Shown here: in pieces, positions 25,237 through 37,000 of the stretch
How positions within the stretch are numbered: position 1 is the stretch's first letter
Layout of the letters: each line of letters opens with the position of its first letter
DNA from: Coprinopsis marcescibilis
Taxonomy: Eukaryota > Basidiomycota > Agaricomycetes > Agaricales > Psathyrellaceae
NCBI GenBank assembly: GCA_004369085.1
Contig: ML210152.1
Location: forward strand, 191,461 to 255,460
Length of the DNA stretch: 64,000 nt
Direction of reading: 5' to 3'
The notes under the pieces: model-generated
What the model saw: the letters and a program-made list of their open reading frames with translations, nothing else
Told to the model about the DNA's origin: nothing
Database searches by the model: none
Made by a program: the position numbers and the translations under genes

Positions 25237-26154
25237 ATGTCCGTTCCCCCTACGCGTCCTGGAGGCGGTTGGAGACCCAGACCCGTAAATAATACGCGAA
25301 GGGATGATAGTGAAATAAATCTTGGTCAAGGTGCTCAGCCAGGACCCCCGGACTCTCCCCCAACTGGTCATTTGGCGATGTTCATCCTTGATGGTACCCT
25401 GAACGAGAAGAAGGCCTTAATCCCAATCCCACAATCTTATCAGGTGCAATTCCATGCTTAACTTCCGAGCTGTCTTACTCAAAGCCTCGATAAGGAAGCG
25501 CAAAAGGCTGTCTTTGCATTGTTCCAGCCTTATCTTCCCCAATCAATTCAGCCCAGCAAGATATCTCTTCGGCCATCGCTTACCGGAAATCTGGAGGATT
25601 GCGCAGAGATTGAAGCCAAGTATTGGAGACTTGCATTTCCGCTGTGCAAGATGGTTGGTGTCTTTCCGGATGTGTTCCTATGTGGAGTGCTGTGGGTCAC
25701 AGTCTGGCAAGACTTGGGTTGGTCGTGTGTCAAGGCCAAGGATGATGAGGGGCGTCGAGAGATGTTGTATATTGCCCGACCGTCTACATACAAGGTAAAC
25801 GCGGTCACCGTTTTATCTCTGATGCGAGAATACACTGAAGATAGTATGATATAGGCAGCAGTTAATTCGCTGTTGGGTGCCATTGAGCGGCTGGATGTAC
25901 CACTACCGGCTGAATTTTGGGAATGGACAGGCCCTCAAATGCCGTCGAATCAAAAGGTGATCTGCTACAAGTTCTGTGGTCCTAGCGCCAGGCGCTTTGA
26001 GACACGAGCTCCTGGGAGCACAGAAGAGTTTGATGTAATGGCCACCGACTCGTGGTCACAGATTCCAGAATCTGCATACACGGACGAGGAGGCGTGGAGA
26101 CGGCTTTGTCCTCTGCCTGGGGAGATAATCGGGTTTAAGTTTACGGACAAGTAA
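25237..26154 (+). CDS. Orphan tandem family protein, copy A
   Basis: Three exons (25237-25443, 25495-25794, 25855-26154) give 268 aa. The family is not recognised. The parts shared with copies B and C are a Pro-rich QPGPP box followed by a HLAMFIL strand (about 37-55), a central block with ISLRPSLTG, EIEAKYWRLAFPLCK and a Trp-rich LWVTVWQDLGW (about 80-145), and a C-terminal block ending in RFETRAPGSTEEFD, TDSWSQIPESA and the LPGEIIGFKF end. No signal peptide or membrane segment is seen, so it is probably cytosolic. Intron positions (after SYQ and after STYK) are identical to the other copies, showing duplication of the whole gene. Copy A has the shortest N-terminus. Downstream of its stop, 26211-26296 still resembles a coding extension seen in copy B but carries an in-frame stop. 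Confidence 0.75.
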
Positions 26155-26500
26155 CCCAATTTATAAACTAAACTACCTGTTACAACTGTATGTCATGGTC
26201 AACGGAATCAACGTTAGTTTCGTTCTGGAATCCATTCAAGCAGAGAACTGATCGGAGCTCTTGGCGCTGCCTGACGTTTCTAGATCTCCTCCTGAATGAC
26301 GAGAAAGCGGTGATTAGCAATGGGGTGGTTAGATCAAAAATAAATAGCAAACAAAGACGTGAAGCGTATACCGTGTAATAGCTTCGATAAGGTTGATGGC
26401 CTGTGCGTGAGCTTAAATTGATAATCCATCGATAACATATAAGCGCTCGTTGACCTATCAGTGTAAGGCTCCCTTCCTGGTCACTAGTACCTCAAATACC
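26155..26500. other. Spacer between orphan copies A and B
   Basis: Contains the decayed 3' extension of copy A (about 26211-26296) and the promoter repeat of copy B, which begins with CTTCGATAAGGTTGATGGCC near 26383. No other gene is supported. Confidence 0.55.
26438..26450 (+). promoter_or_regulatory. TATA-type motif of orphan gene B
   Basis: TATAAGCGCTCGT, 50 bp before the ATG at 26501. It lies in a longer duplicated upstream segment (GATAATCCATCGATAACA just before it). Confidence 0.7.
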
Positions 26501-27536
26501 ATGTCCTTATCTCCTACGGCTCTCAAGCCTCTTATAACAGCCAAACTTGCAAATAGGCTGAGCTCTGAGAGCGGGACGCGCAACAAGGCAGGCTGTGTGC
26601 AAACTAGGCAAATTGGAACGCAGAGGACGATGGAGGGGAGCGATATCGATGATTTAGAGAGTCCTATCGGAGAGCATGGTCAGAATGAGAGCGTTCAACC
26701 AGGACCTCCGGATCCTTCTCCCAGCCATTTGGCGCTGTTTATCCTTTGTGATGCCCCGAACGAAAGGAAAGCCTTGATCCCAGTCCCACTTTCTTATCAG
26801 GTACAAGTCGAAAGCGCCTGTGCAACTTTTGACTATTCTCGCTGACTCTTGATTAGGAAGCGCAACAGGCCGCATTTACGGTGCTCAAACCATACATGCC
26901 CTCTGTAGAACGGGCAAGCGAGATATCTCTTCGGCCATCGCTTACCGGGAAGATGGAGGATTGTGGAGAGATTGAAGCCAAGTATTGGAAGCTTGCGTTT
27001 CCGTTGTGCAAGGTGGTTGGGGTCTTTCGGGGCGTGTTTCTAGACGGGCTGTTATGGGTCACTCTCTGGGAAAGCTCGGGTTGGACGCGTATAAGGACCA
27101 ACAGTCATCGAGCATCGGCAACCCCTTTGATGGAACGACCATCTACGTACAAGGTAAATGGACAATATTTATCTGATGCAAGAAGACACTGAAGAGAGTA
27201 TTGATCTAGGAAGCGTTAAAGTCGCTGGAAAATGTCATCGAGCGAAACACCTGGTGGAAGCAAGATAGGCTGCAAGCAGAGGACCGTCTGAGTTATGGTC
27301 TATATTCTCATGGACCTTATGGCATACCATCAAGTCAAAGTGTAATCTGCTACAGTTTTTTTGGCCCTACAACCAGTCGTTTCTCAACAAGAGATCCTAC
27401 GAGTACCGAGGAGTTCAATCTGATGGATAACGACTCGTGGACGAGGCTCCCAGAATCTGCGCACACAGATGATGAGCAGTGGAGAAGGCTTGTTCCTCTA
27501 TCTGGGCAGATAATCGGATTCAAGTTCGTGTCTTAG
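26501..27536 (+). CDS. Orphan tandem family protein, copy B
   Basis: Three exons (26501-26800, 26857-27153, 27210-27536) give 307 aa. The order of blocks is as in copy A: SVQPGPPDPSPSHLALFIL, EAQQAAF, ISLRPSLTGKMEDC, EIEAKYWKLAFPLCK, a LLWVTLWESSGW block and the C-terminal FFGPTTSRFSTRDPTSTEEF region. The N-terminal extension of about 60 residues is polar and probably unstructured. A second 3' end is possible: a GTTCGT donor at 27524 could join a TTATTTCAG acceptor ending at 27592, reading on in frame to a stop at 27755 (357 aa). The same donor type is used in the NLR gene. The function is unknown. Confidence 0.75.
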
Positions 27537-28118
27537 GCTTTCCCCATAAGGCTCAATGTATAAGCCACACCGTCTATTTATCGTTATTTCAGATTCAAGA
27601 AGAGAGATGTTAGCTATGTTTTGGAATCCGTTGAAGCGAGGTTGCGACTGGAGCTCTCGGCGTCGGTTTGTGTTGTAACGTTTGGCCCTTGGGGGACACA
27701 AAAGGCAAACTCAAACTACGATATAGCTTCTTGTTCTCCTCCCGTCATGTACTAATGCTATCCAAATGACTTTTGGTCATCTAGACAGTGTTGATAGTTC
27801 AGGCGTTGGTATACTTCTCCTAAATGTGAGGAAAAGTGGGGTAACAAGTTCGTCTGAGTCGTCGTGTTCGTTGAGAGGTACTATGTGTCGAGTTTTCTGT
27901 GGTCTGGAGTTAGAGTCGGGTTGCGGAGAGTGTTTGGTACATCAGCAATGGGCGGTTGAATCTGGAGGGAGACAGTGAGTGACAGGTGGCTTGTTAAGTA
28001 GAAGAACTTCGATAAAGTTGGTGGCATGTGTGTGGGCTAGTAAACTGATAACGATCACCAATATATAAGCGCTCGTTGGCCTGGCAATGTCTTGCTTCCT
28101 ACTACGACCTCGCACACC
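27537..28118. other. Spacer between orphan copies B and C
   Basis: Contains the possible alternative last exon of copy B (27593-27755), a stretch without gene signal (about 27760-27990), and the promoter repeat of copy C beginning near 28004 (CTTCGATAAAGTTGGTGGC). Confidence 0.5.
28064..28077 (+). promoter_or_regulatory. TATA-type motif of orphan gene C
   Basis: TATAAGCGCTCGTT, 41 bp before the ATG at 28119. Identical over 13-14 bp to the motifs upstream of copies A and B. Confidence 0.7.
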
Positions 28119-29182
28119 ATGTCCCGCCCAGTTAGTGCGGTAAGTCTTCAGGCCAACGATGTTTGAAGAAGAGGTTGGAAGCTGAGAATGGAATATTTGA
28201 CAAGGCAGAGTTAGGGTTATTAGCGGAGAAATTCAAGTTAATGGAGGAGATCGACGAGAAGCTCAAGGGGATTCGTTTACTAGGAACGGACTCAGGCAAA
28301 CAAGATAGAGGCGTTCAACCAGGACCCCCGGAGCCTCCCCCCAGCCATTTGGCAGTGTTCATTCTAAAGGACATGCAAACCGAGAGGAAAGCCTTGATAC
28401 CGGTCCCAAATTCTTATCAGGTATAGTCGGAAGCCACTCGCTAAGCTGCAGCTAGTGACTTTTTCAATACATTTATCAGGAAGCGCAGCAGGCTGCCTTT
28501 CAATTGTTCAAGCCTTACCTCTCCCAGGGCAATCAAGCAAGCAAGATTTCCCTTCGGCCATCGCTTACCGGAAAGATGGAAGATTGTGCAGAGATTGAAG
28601 CCAAGTATTGGAAACTTGCGTTTCCACTGTGCAAGACTGTTGGGGTCTTTCAAGATGTGTTTCTCAATGGGATGTTATGGATCACTCTCTGGGAAGGTTC
28701 GGGTTGGACGCGCATAAAGCCCAACGATGATAAAGGAGAACGCTTGCAAACCCCTATGCCAAGACCCACTACATATCAGGTAAATGGGCCTTTTTGTCTG
28801 GTGTGAGAAGACGCTTAAGACAGTGCTGATATAGGAAGCGTGGAAATTGCTGGAAATTGCCGTTGAAAAGACCCCCAGTTGGAAGGGGATGCTTATAGAT
28901 GCGGCCGAGGAGAGGGGCGACCTGACTAACTGGGAGGACCCGTATGATATACCAGTGGATATATCTGTAACTTGCTACGTATTCTCCGGTCCTACGTCCA
29001 GTCGTTTCGCGACACGTGCTCCTGGGAGTACTGAGGACTTCGATATAACGGCCACCGACTCGTGGTCGCAGATCCCGAGATCTGCGCACACAGATGGTGA
29101 ACAGTGGAGAAGGCATCTTCCTCTGCCTGGGCAGATACTCGGGTTTAAGCTTATATCCGAGTATTCCCAGCCATATATGTAA
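28119..29182 (+). CDS. Orphan tandem family protein, copy C
   Basis: Proposed exons 28119-28139, 28205-28420, 28480-28779 and 28835-29182 give 294 aa. The last three exons are secure: they repeat the family blocks (GVQPGPPEPPPSHLAVFIL, ISLRPSLTGKMEDC, EIEAKYWKLAFPLCK, MLWITLWEGSGW, RFATRAPGSTEDFD, TDSWSQIPRSAHTD) and the two conserved intron positions. The first exon (7 codons, then a strong GTAAGT donor) is a guess, because the frame from the conserved ATG hits a stop within the proposed intron. Unlike A and B, copy C therefore has an extra 5' intron or has a damaged N-terminus. The C-terminus extends to SQPYM. Confidence 0.65.
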
Positions 29183-29459
29183 GCAGCTCTGTATCTCAAC
29201 TGTACTTCGTAGTCAAGGAAAGCAACGTTCGTCGCCGAGTACATGTTATTTATTTACTATGTGTAGGCTCGGAGTGAAGCCCCTGAAAGCTGCGATCACT
29301 GCGTGGTCTTGGCGGACAATGGGACAAATATGATGTAAATATTGATGGCTCCGGCGGCAAGGGAGCTTGATTTGGTTGAACAACAACCGTCGCGACTCTT
29401 GATCTAACTCTATCTATCTACTCTACAATTACTCCCTACAACTATACCTCAATGCAGCT

Positions 29460-31875
29460 ATGCACAAGCCTACAAGACGTACCACCAGCACACCCTCACA
29501 GCGGCTGTATAGTCCACCTCAACCCGCACAGACTGCCAGTGTTCGTATTTCCGGGCAGTCGCAAGCCGCCGCCTCTTCTCAGTCCAGGAGCAATACTAGG
29601 CGAACACGTACAGATGCAAACAACATGGACGAGGCTCAAGACGAGGACGAAGGAACGGATAACACAGATGCAGATGATAGACAACTGGTAGCAGACCTAA
29701 ACGGGCTGCTTCACGCGCTACACATACCAATAGACCTAATTTCACCCGCGGACCTCACACCTTCGCTCCTCATAGCCGTGCTCGAGTCTTTGCTCGGGCT
29801 GAAGATTCCAATTCCCCCAATAGCTTCTTCTAGCACCGCGTCAGCCTCTTCGAACAGCAGACGGCAACTATCGTCGTCGACCTCGCATCTGGAGCAAATG
29901 AAGCTGCAGAAGGTTAAAATGTTCCTGGGGGTGCTCGAGACGGACGTGTTGCAGCAGGATGTAGGTCTCAGTGGCCTGGATCCACGGCGGCTGGCTCACG
30001 GGGAACTGGAGGAGGTGGGATATGTTGCCGAGGTGTTGGTCTGGATAGGGAAGCGGGTTGGGTTGTTGGACAAGAACAATAGCATTAAGGGGAAGCAAAA
30101 GCGAATAGAAATGGAAACAGCTACAGCCACCGCCTCGAAAGTTCCCGAACCCGCCCCGCAATCAACCAAGAGCAGGGCTAGCTCCCCTTTTACCAAAACC
30201 GAGCCACAGCCACCACCCACGCACCACCCGCATCCTCGCACGCGCAGTCGTGCCAACACGTCGGCAGAGAACACCTCTGCCAATACATCGACAGGGAAAA
30301 ACACCTTTGCGTCTACCTCTACGGACAAGAACACGTCTTTACCCAAGCCAAGTCGGTTCTCGTCGCCCGAATTGGACGCTACGTCCGTGTTCTACGTGCC
30401 GTCTGGGTCGAGCAGTATTCAGGCTACGTCTACCCTCCTTTCTTCGGTATTTTTGGCCAGAGAGGGCGAGTCTGTTACGACTACCGAGGACGGGGACCCA
30501 TATATCGGATCCACGGCTGGGTACGGCCAAAGGAAAGAAGGCGGAGAACATGAGGAGCAGGAGGGGGACTACGATGGAAGGGCGACGACGACGACGGCAG
30601 TAACAACGCCTTCCTCTGTCGACCTTAGCTTTTTGCCCCCTTTTGAGAGTCCACGCGCGTATGGACTCGATACGCCTGATCTTGTCGGCCATATGGGCCT
30701 GCCGAGGTGTATACATCAGCTGCCAGCTGTGGATGCGGGGACATCGTTGTTGTTTGAGAATGATCCTGGCGGGGGCGGGACTGGAGAGGGAGCAGGAGAG
30801 GATGGGTATGGGCACGCGTATGGACGTGTTCGCCAGCAGCAGCAACATCAACAGCAACAGCAACCTCGACATACCGACCGCCAAGAGCATGGACACACAG
30901 CTTCCGATCCTCGCCTACACCGCGAGCAAGACTATGAAGACCATTGGGAACAGGACGAGGGAGAGGAAGAGGAGGACTTGGATGCCGAGTACCCACAACC
31001 GGTGCCTGTGCGTTATGACGGGTACATCCAGCCCGTAGACGAGGATACCGAGATTTCGTTTTACGAGGAACGGCATAGCCACAGTCTCAGCCTCAGCCAG
31101 AGTCGCAGTCACACTGGCAGCCATGGCCTCAGTCGCAGCCGTATCCACAGTCACAGTCATAGTCGCAGTCGCAGTCATTCGGGAAGTTACGGTGCCCCCT
31201 CCAACCAAGATTCTTTTGTCGGGAACGGACAGTACGGTACCGCCAGTGGCTCCTTTGAATCGCAGCCTGCTCCCCTTCGACATTCTAGTGCGGATTACCG
31301 CCGTGGAAATGGGCATGGACATGCGAGAGGTGCGAGTACAGGCTCAATCGACAGTTCCACTTCCATCCTCGCGAACTTGGAAAACGCGGATATCAACAGT
31401 CCGGAGAGTGCGCGTTTTGAGGTGAGTTTCGCGTCGTAAAGTGTGTGGGCGTGTGGCTAATATTGGTGTGTCTTGTGTGCAGCATGTGTATGATGTCGCG
31501 AGGCCGTATGCGTATCCACGTGGTCACGGGCTGTATAATGGTGGTGCGGGTTCAGGTTCGAGCGGGTATTGGGGGTATGCCGATGTACACGAAGATGGTT
31601 CGCGCGGGAGTGATGTGCAGGGCCGTAGGGATGTTGATCTGGACGCTCTAGACGGAACGGACGAGGAACTGGAAGAATCGAACGCGGCGGCGAGGATCCA
31701 GAGTGAGTATCAGCGCACCCTTAGGCTTTTGGACGAGCGTGCGAGGTTGCTGAAGGAGTTGGCAGAGTTTGATCCTGGTAGTGGTGGTGGTGGTAATAAT
31801 GCGAATGGAGTGATGAGGAGTACCGGATCTCGTCGCGGCGGCTCTTCTGCTGCCGCCAATGGGAGGAATGGATGA
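29460..31875 (+). CDS. DUF5745-like protein with disordered SR/H-rich tail
   Basis: Two exons (29460-31421, 31483-31875) give 784 aa. A folded helical segment lies at about 75-200 (LVADLNGLLHALHIPIDLIS, then VLESLLGLKIP, then EEVGYVAEVLVWIGKRVG). It resembles the DUF5745 domain of centrosomal/spindle-pole proteins, but this is from memory of the family and not certain. The rest is low complexity: Thr/Ser/Asn repeats near 30240-30340, a His/Gln-rich stretch near 30835-30900, an acidic run near 30950-30985 and a Ser-Arg-His repeat near 31075-31190. The C-terminal exon has a predicted coiled coil (IQSEYQRTLRLLDERARLL). An overlapping ATG at 29452 is in another frame. The function is unknown; microtubule-organising roles are possible. 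Confidence 0.7.
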
Positions 31876-32738
31876 GCGTAGCCGAGGACACTACCTTATA
31901 GAAGGTGCTTGACTTGTTTGGAGTGAGGTCCTGTGCTGGTTTAATCCGGCGCTTGGCGCTTGGATGCGGGTACTGCTTGCTTGGTTGCTCAAGGTGAGTT
32001 GCTGTAACTCGTGTTTTTTGCGCGCCCTGGCTGATCGAGGATTTACTTCTAACTTTTCAGGTTCGATGATGGGATTTTAGTACTTGAGGCTAATGCGGCT
32101 GTTTCGGGAGTGCGCTCTGTTTGATACGTTTATGTTGTATCTTAATGGCGACTGTATGTGGGTCTGTCTGTGCTTGTGCTTCTATCTGGATTTTACGGTG
32201 CTGGGTTGGTTTATAATTTACGGGCTTGTATATTGTAGGGTTGATGATAGGGTTATATATTAATGTTTGTGGTGCTTGTAGTAATTATTAGCGTCTGAAC
32301 AAGGTGTGAAAGATTCCAAGTTGGAATAACTGCTTGCGGGAGATAAGATAAGATTTATCCACAAAGATAATATACTAAAGATAAGATCGTGTTCTATGAT
32401 AAGATAGCGGAGGTGATCGTTGCCCACCTAAGTTTCGTTCAACAGAGCTTTCCTTGGAGACTGTAGGGTCTCTAAATTCTGCGACGAGAAATTTATTATC
32501 CTTATCTAAACTGAAACAAGCCTCACATCCCGTGCCGACGTTCGTAAGTCCAGAGGTCGTCCTTTGATGATTATTTGGATATACACACTGCGTTTGTGAT
32601 GGGCTATAGGTCTATTGCTCATCGATTCCAATCGTAATCCGAACATACTAAAAGGTAGCGATAGCAAATGATGCAGTCCCTCGTCGCCAGCTGTTGTCTC
32701 TAGCTACTCCCCCTCCTGATAGTATCCCGCATTGGAAA
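31876..32738. other. Intergenic stretch between convergent genes, GATA-rich
   Basis: No gene is supported. A dense group of GATA/TATC words (about seven) lies at 32341-32406, for example AGATAAGATAAGA. It sits between two 3' ends, so a promoter role for the neighbours is doubtful. Confidence 0.45.
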
Positions 32739-34009
32739 TTAGGGGCGCCAGGCATCAAGGGACCCCCACATCCTGTCAATTTGTCCCCATGTAAAACTGT
32801 TCCTACACACGTCGGACGAGTAGTCCATGTAGTTAACTGTCGAGTTACTTGTCATTGCTTGGAGCTCAAGAAGGACCAAAAAGACACCTACACACGGGGT
32901 CCTCCCCAGGCATACCTGGGCAGGTGTCTCGAGGAGCGCACCCGGAGAAATCTGTAGGAGTTCCCTGCGCACTCGTGTCGGCTACAAAGTCGCCGGCCAC
33001 AGTGCAGCCGCCCTGTGTTCGGATGAAAAGCAAACCATCAGCGTTGGTTCTCGGTATCTCCCGAGAGACAGTTTAATGTCTCGACGCTCACATCAAAGGT
33101 ATGTAACAAGCCTGCCCAATGGCCCGCTTCATGAATAATCGACTTTCCGGAGCGAACGGGGCCACCGCTTCCTGGAATGACGTCCCACTTCATAACTACG
33201 CCGTCGCTGAGAGGATTGGATGCATAAACCCAAGGATAGGTAGCGTATCCAGCTGCCACTGTCATCCTTGAATTTTGTGTAAGCTGTCAATTACCACAAG
33301 AAAGTTAAGCATGTCAACTCACCCAGATGTCCATACGTTGAGAGTGGCTGCACCACCGATCCTGGTACTGTGTTTCATCTCTCTGTCAATGGCCCTATAA
33401 CGCGGTGTTCTGGTTAGTTTCCATTTAAAAATTTCATGTTGATTCGGAAGCATGCACGCCCCCCGACGCACGCATTCTCCGGAGTCAGATCCACCCGTTC
33501 GAACCAGGTCGCGTTGTGCCATCTTCTAATGCCGTCCAGTCTGAAACTTATGCCCGAGGTCGAAAATCCCGCGTTCAGCAAACTGACGGCAGAATTCACT
33601 TGCGCATCACTAATGAAAGGGGTTCTGTGCGTCAGCTATTGACTGAGGATACGGCCGCTAGGGGACTCACGAGAGATAGCCTCCAGCAAAGGTTAGGTCC
33701 CGATGTAGAATGTGGTAGTACAACGAGATGACACGGCCTGCTGCTTGAATCCCGACTGGTTTTGATCTCATTGCGGTTTGAAGCTCCTCTTGTACTCGAG
33801 CCGCTTCTGCTGTGGCCAGAACTGGAGTCAGGCATTCTCTGTGGTGGGCATGAACGAGGTGAGCGATGTGTAAGGAATGTCACGGATATTGCTTCATACG
33901 TCTTCAGGCCCAAAGTCTCCCGTGCGGGGTCACTTGTTGTCAGAAATTGCCCTTTGACATCGCAGAGGGAGATTGCGAGCGCTGTTAGACCCAAGAGGGA
34001 GAGTTTCAT
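32739..34009 (-). CDS. Secreted metalloprotease, M43 (pappalysin/MEP1-like)
   Basis: Seven exons (34009-33900, 33838-33671, 33609-33472, 33394-33323, 33266-33092, 33012-32916, 32857-32739) give 292 aa. It starts with a signal peptide (MKLSLLGLTALAISLCDVKG). The zinc site HEAGHWAGLLH occupies about 208-218 with catalytic Glu209, and the Met-turn NYMDY is at 262-266, both diagnostic for M43 metzincins. Cysteines in the GGCTV, SGCAP and RDTCP segments fit the family's disulfides. The ATG at 34009 is preferred over a frame-sharing upstream TTG because it opens the signal peptide. It is an extracellular endopeptidase probably used for protein nutrients or substrate attack. The length matches other fungal MEP1-type enzymes. 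The first intron (GTATGA donor) is the least certain boundary. Confidence 0.88.
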
Positions 34010-34056
34010 GATAAACTGGTGGAAGCACTTGGGCAAACGTAGCGAGATTTCATAGG

Positions 34057-34064
34057 CATTTATA
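34057..34064 (-). promoter_or_regulatory. TATA box of the M43 protease gene
   Basis: TATAAATG on the minus strand, about 48 bp upstream of the ATG at 34009, a normal distance for a strongly expressed secreted enzyme. Confidence 0.55.
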
Positions 34065-37000
34065 GGGATTTATGTATAAGAGGACGCCCACAAAGACCCG
34101 TGTTTCTGATTGGTCTATAACGTTAGGGCGCGAGCGAGATGGAGTATATGAAACCACTCGCATATAAAAGCCCCAGGAAGGAATCTGTGCATACGTTTTA
34201 GCCGTTGGATTCTTGGGAAAAACCTCCGACATGTGACAAATAGCCGTTTAAATGTCTTGATCATGATGTCCGGTACTAGACGGAACATAGAAGTATGTTT
34301 CTCGCCAGTGTGTGCGCGGGCATCCAAGTGACCAACATGGCCCTCACGAACACTTGGCGCGGGTTATGCCAGCTCCTGAAGCATAATATCCTCTCCCATT
34401 CGAGTCGACTAGTCACGGGCGTTCTTCATACTTCAACATTTTGTTTGGCGATTGGGCATATCATATGTCTGTACAAATTACATACACGGCCGTATTGAAG
34501 CCCTCGCAGTTTTCCGCCCACCCGGGCTAGCCGGTTGGCGACCTCTCTCCTTCCTGCACATTTTAAGGAGTGCTCTGGCTCGGCTGGAGCTTCACCATCC
34601 CCCAAGGCATGCTTACAGGTTTCGTATACGCCCACCGCGGTACTCAGACTTTATTTTCTTATTTAACTACCCGTGCGTAGACGGAGCGACGACACAAGAA
34701 TGAGTATGCGGTTTTGTAGGAAAGGCGGTTCTGATCGGATATCGTAAATCTGCCATGCGCCCTCAATTGCATATTTGTCACAATAAGCTCACCCAAATGA
34801 CACCGGGTACCAAGCGAGCACAACATGAAGCTCTTGTCTAACTCCCTACAATGGGCGCTAAAGATCAAGCTATCAATATGCGTGAAGGGCTATTGACATT
34901 GGACACCCGGACTGCTGAGCGCCTTCAAACGCTCGCTTCTGCACTACATGAGTGAATGAGTGTACTGCCCTGTATTGTGTACGAACAGGCGTTGGCAGTA
35001 TAACCGTCATCATCGGTGAAACACTGCCTCTTGTACAATTTGCGATATCATCGAGTCTTCAGCATTGATGAGCTCAACAATGTAGACCTGGCGCGCCCTT
35101 TTATCCTCGCTCGTTCCTCCCGCCCATCTAAGGCCGCAAGATGCGAGTAAGATTTTAATAACATGTGACCCCCTGTATATTCACAGTCGGGCGGGTGTGT
35201 TCGGACCGTTTAGGGACGCCTTGGGGTCGATGAACCTTCTGGGCTTCTGACTTCAAGTGTAATTTCAAGATTTCAGCAGCTTGGGGGGGGGGGCTCAACA
35301 TCCAGCGACGGGGACATGGAGATTCAGTAGAGAAACTGAAACTGTCGCACTTAGGCTATTAGCTCGACATTTTGCCACACTTGGGAGACTGATGCGAACA
35401 TAATATAAGTTAGGAAAAAACAGCGTTGTGTCTGGACTCGCGAGAATGGGATCTCGTTTAATGGCTGGCCTTTGGGGCCATTTCAAGGGACGGATTAGAT
35501 AAATCAAGCGCCCATGATCGCTTGGCAAAGGGGACCAATACTGGCCAATAGTAGGTACTTACTTCGAAGATGCGCCCCATTCAAATGTCACCCGCGTCGG
35601 AGCACATATTTCTCGAGTCGTCATCTGAAGTGGTGTGTCTATGTAATTGCCGTTGTTGCTTCTTGAGGTTTGATGTACCTCGGTCCATCGGACCTGAGAG
35701 CGTGCATTGGAGTCAACCACGCAGTACGTATACGTAGGATCCTTAACCGGCCAGCTTGAAACTGACTTTCGGAGTGCCGGTGAAGAACATGTGTTCTTCC
35801 CATAAGCCTGGTCTGTCTTGGAACAACGTGACGTGCGTATGCCTTGACTGCCTGAGCCAATGAGACTCTTTCAGTTAGCGCGAAGCGCATGGATGATGAA
35901 ATGTTTATCTTTTGAAGCATTACGCCTACGTTATTCCGAGACAGCCCAGCTGAGGATATCTACGACTATTGGTTAGATGTACTCGAATGTGTGGATCAGG
36001 GGACACAGTTATCGTTGTGACCCTTAGCATGCAAGTATATCCGCAACTCTATTCACCCTGGATGGGAAGGTCATTTCCTGAGCATGGTGAGGACATTGCT
36101 ATTCGTTCCGATTTCCCCTCACCTCAGTTAGATGGCTACCGCGAGTCCCTTTGAATACGCATTCTCAGGGTTCTTTGGGCTTCGTGATCTGGCTGTGTCC
36201 ATTTTTCAGGGTTCTCGTGCGACGTGAATGAGATGGACGAAGAAGGCATAGAACCTTCACCTCAACAAGGCGAAGGAAGTCCCTCCAGATCCCGACTGTC
36301 CTTAAATCATCAAGGTTCGGATATGATCAACTTCGGCAGAAAGACGGAAGGAAAGAAAGATAGCTAGTATAACCACAGGTAGGAGCATTGTCAAGTAACT
36401 GGGTTGTAGACAGGTCTGTGTGAAAAGGCATGAAAATGCACTAACAATAAGGTTCATTGGAGGATTGCTAGCACGACCGGATATCTAAAACATGGCCTCA
36501 AGGTAGTGTTACCCTAGATTACTCTTGCCTCATTTTATTCATTCCTGATACATCGCATCCAGAGAACTGTGTTAGACTTTCTTGGCATCAGGCTATTGGC
36601 TCCCTATCAATCTAACGTTATCCAATGGCGACATTCGACGAGAATAGAATACATAGGTCTAATGAAGCATCCAAGACCCTGTAATAATCACCTATGATTA
36701 GTCTCCGTTTTACTTATCCTGAGTGCCGAGTACTTCGGCGTAGCTAAGGGCGCGTGCTTTGCATCGCCTGAGCCACCAGATAATCAACAGATAATTCATC
36801 ATCAGGGCCCGACGGTGATCACAGCGTCTGCATCAATAATGACGGTTGACCGTGATCACTTTAGTTGCCGCTCTCCGTCCAGTCGGTGGAGTCTCAAATG
36901 GGAGAATGGGAGCATTTAGCATGCGAACCTCGAGCCAGTCTCACATGTGCGTTCCGACTTCCGACGAGTCCAAGTATCACGAACGGGATTGGATGCTTGG

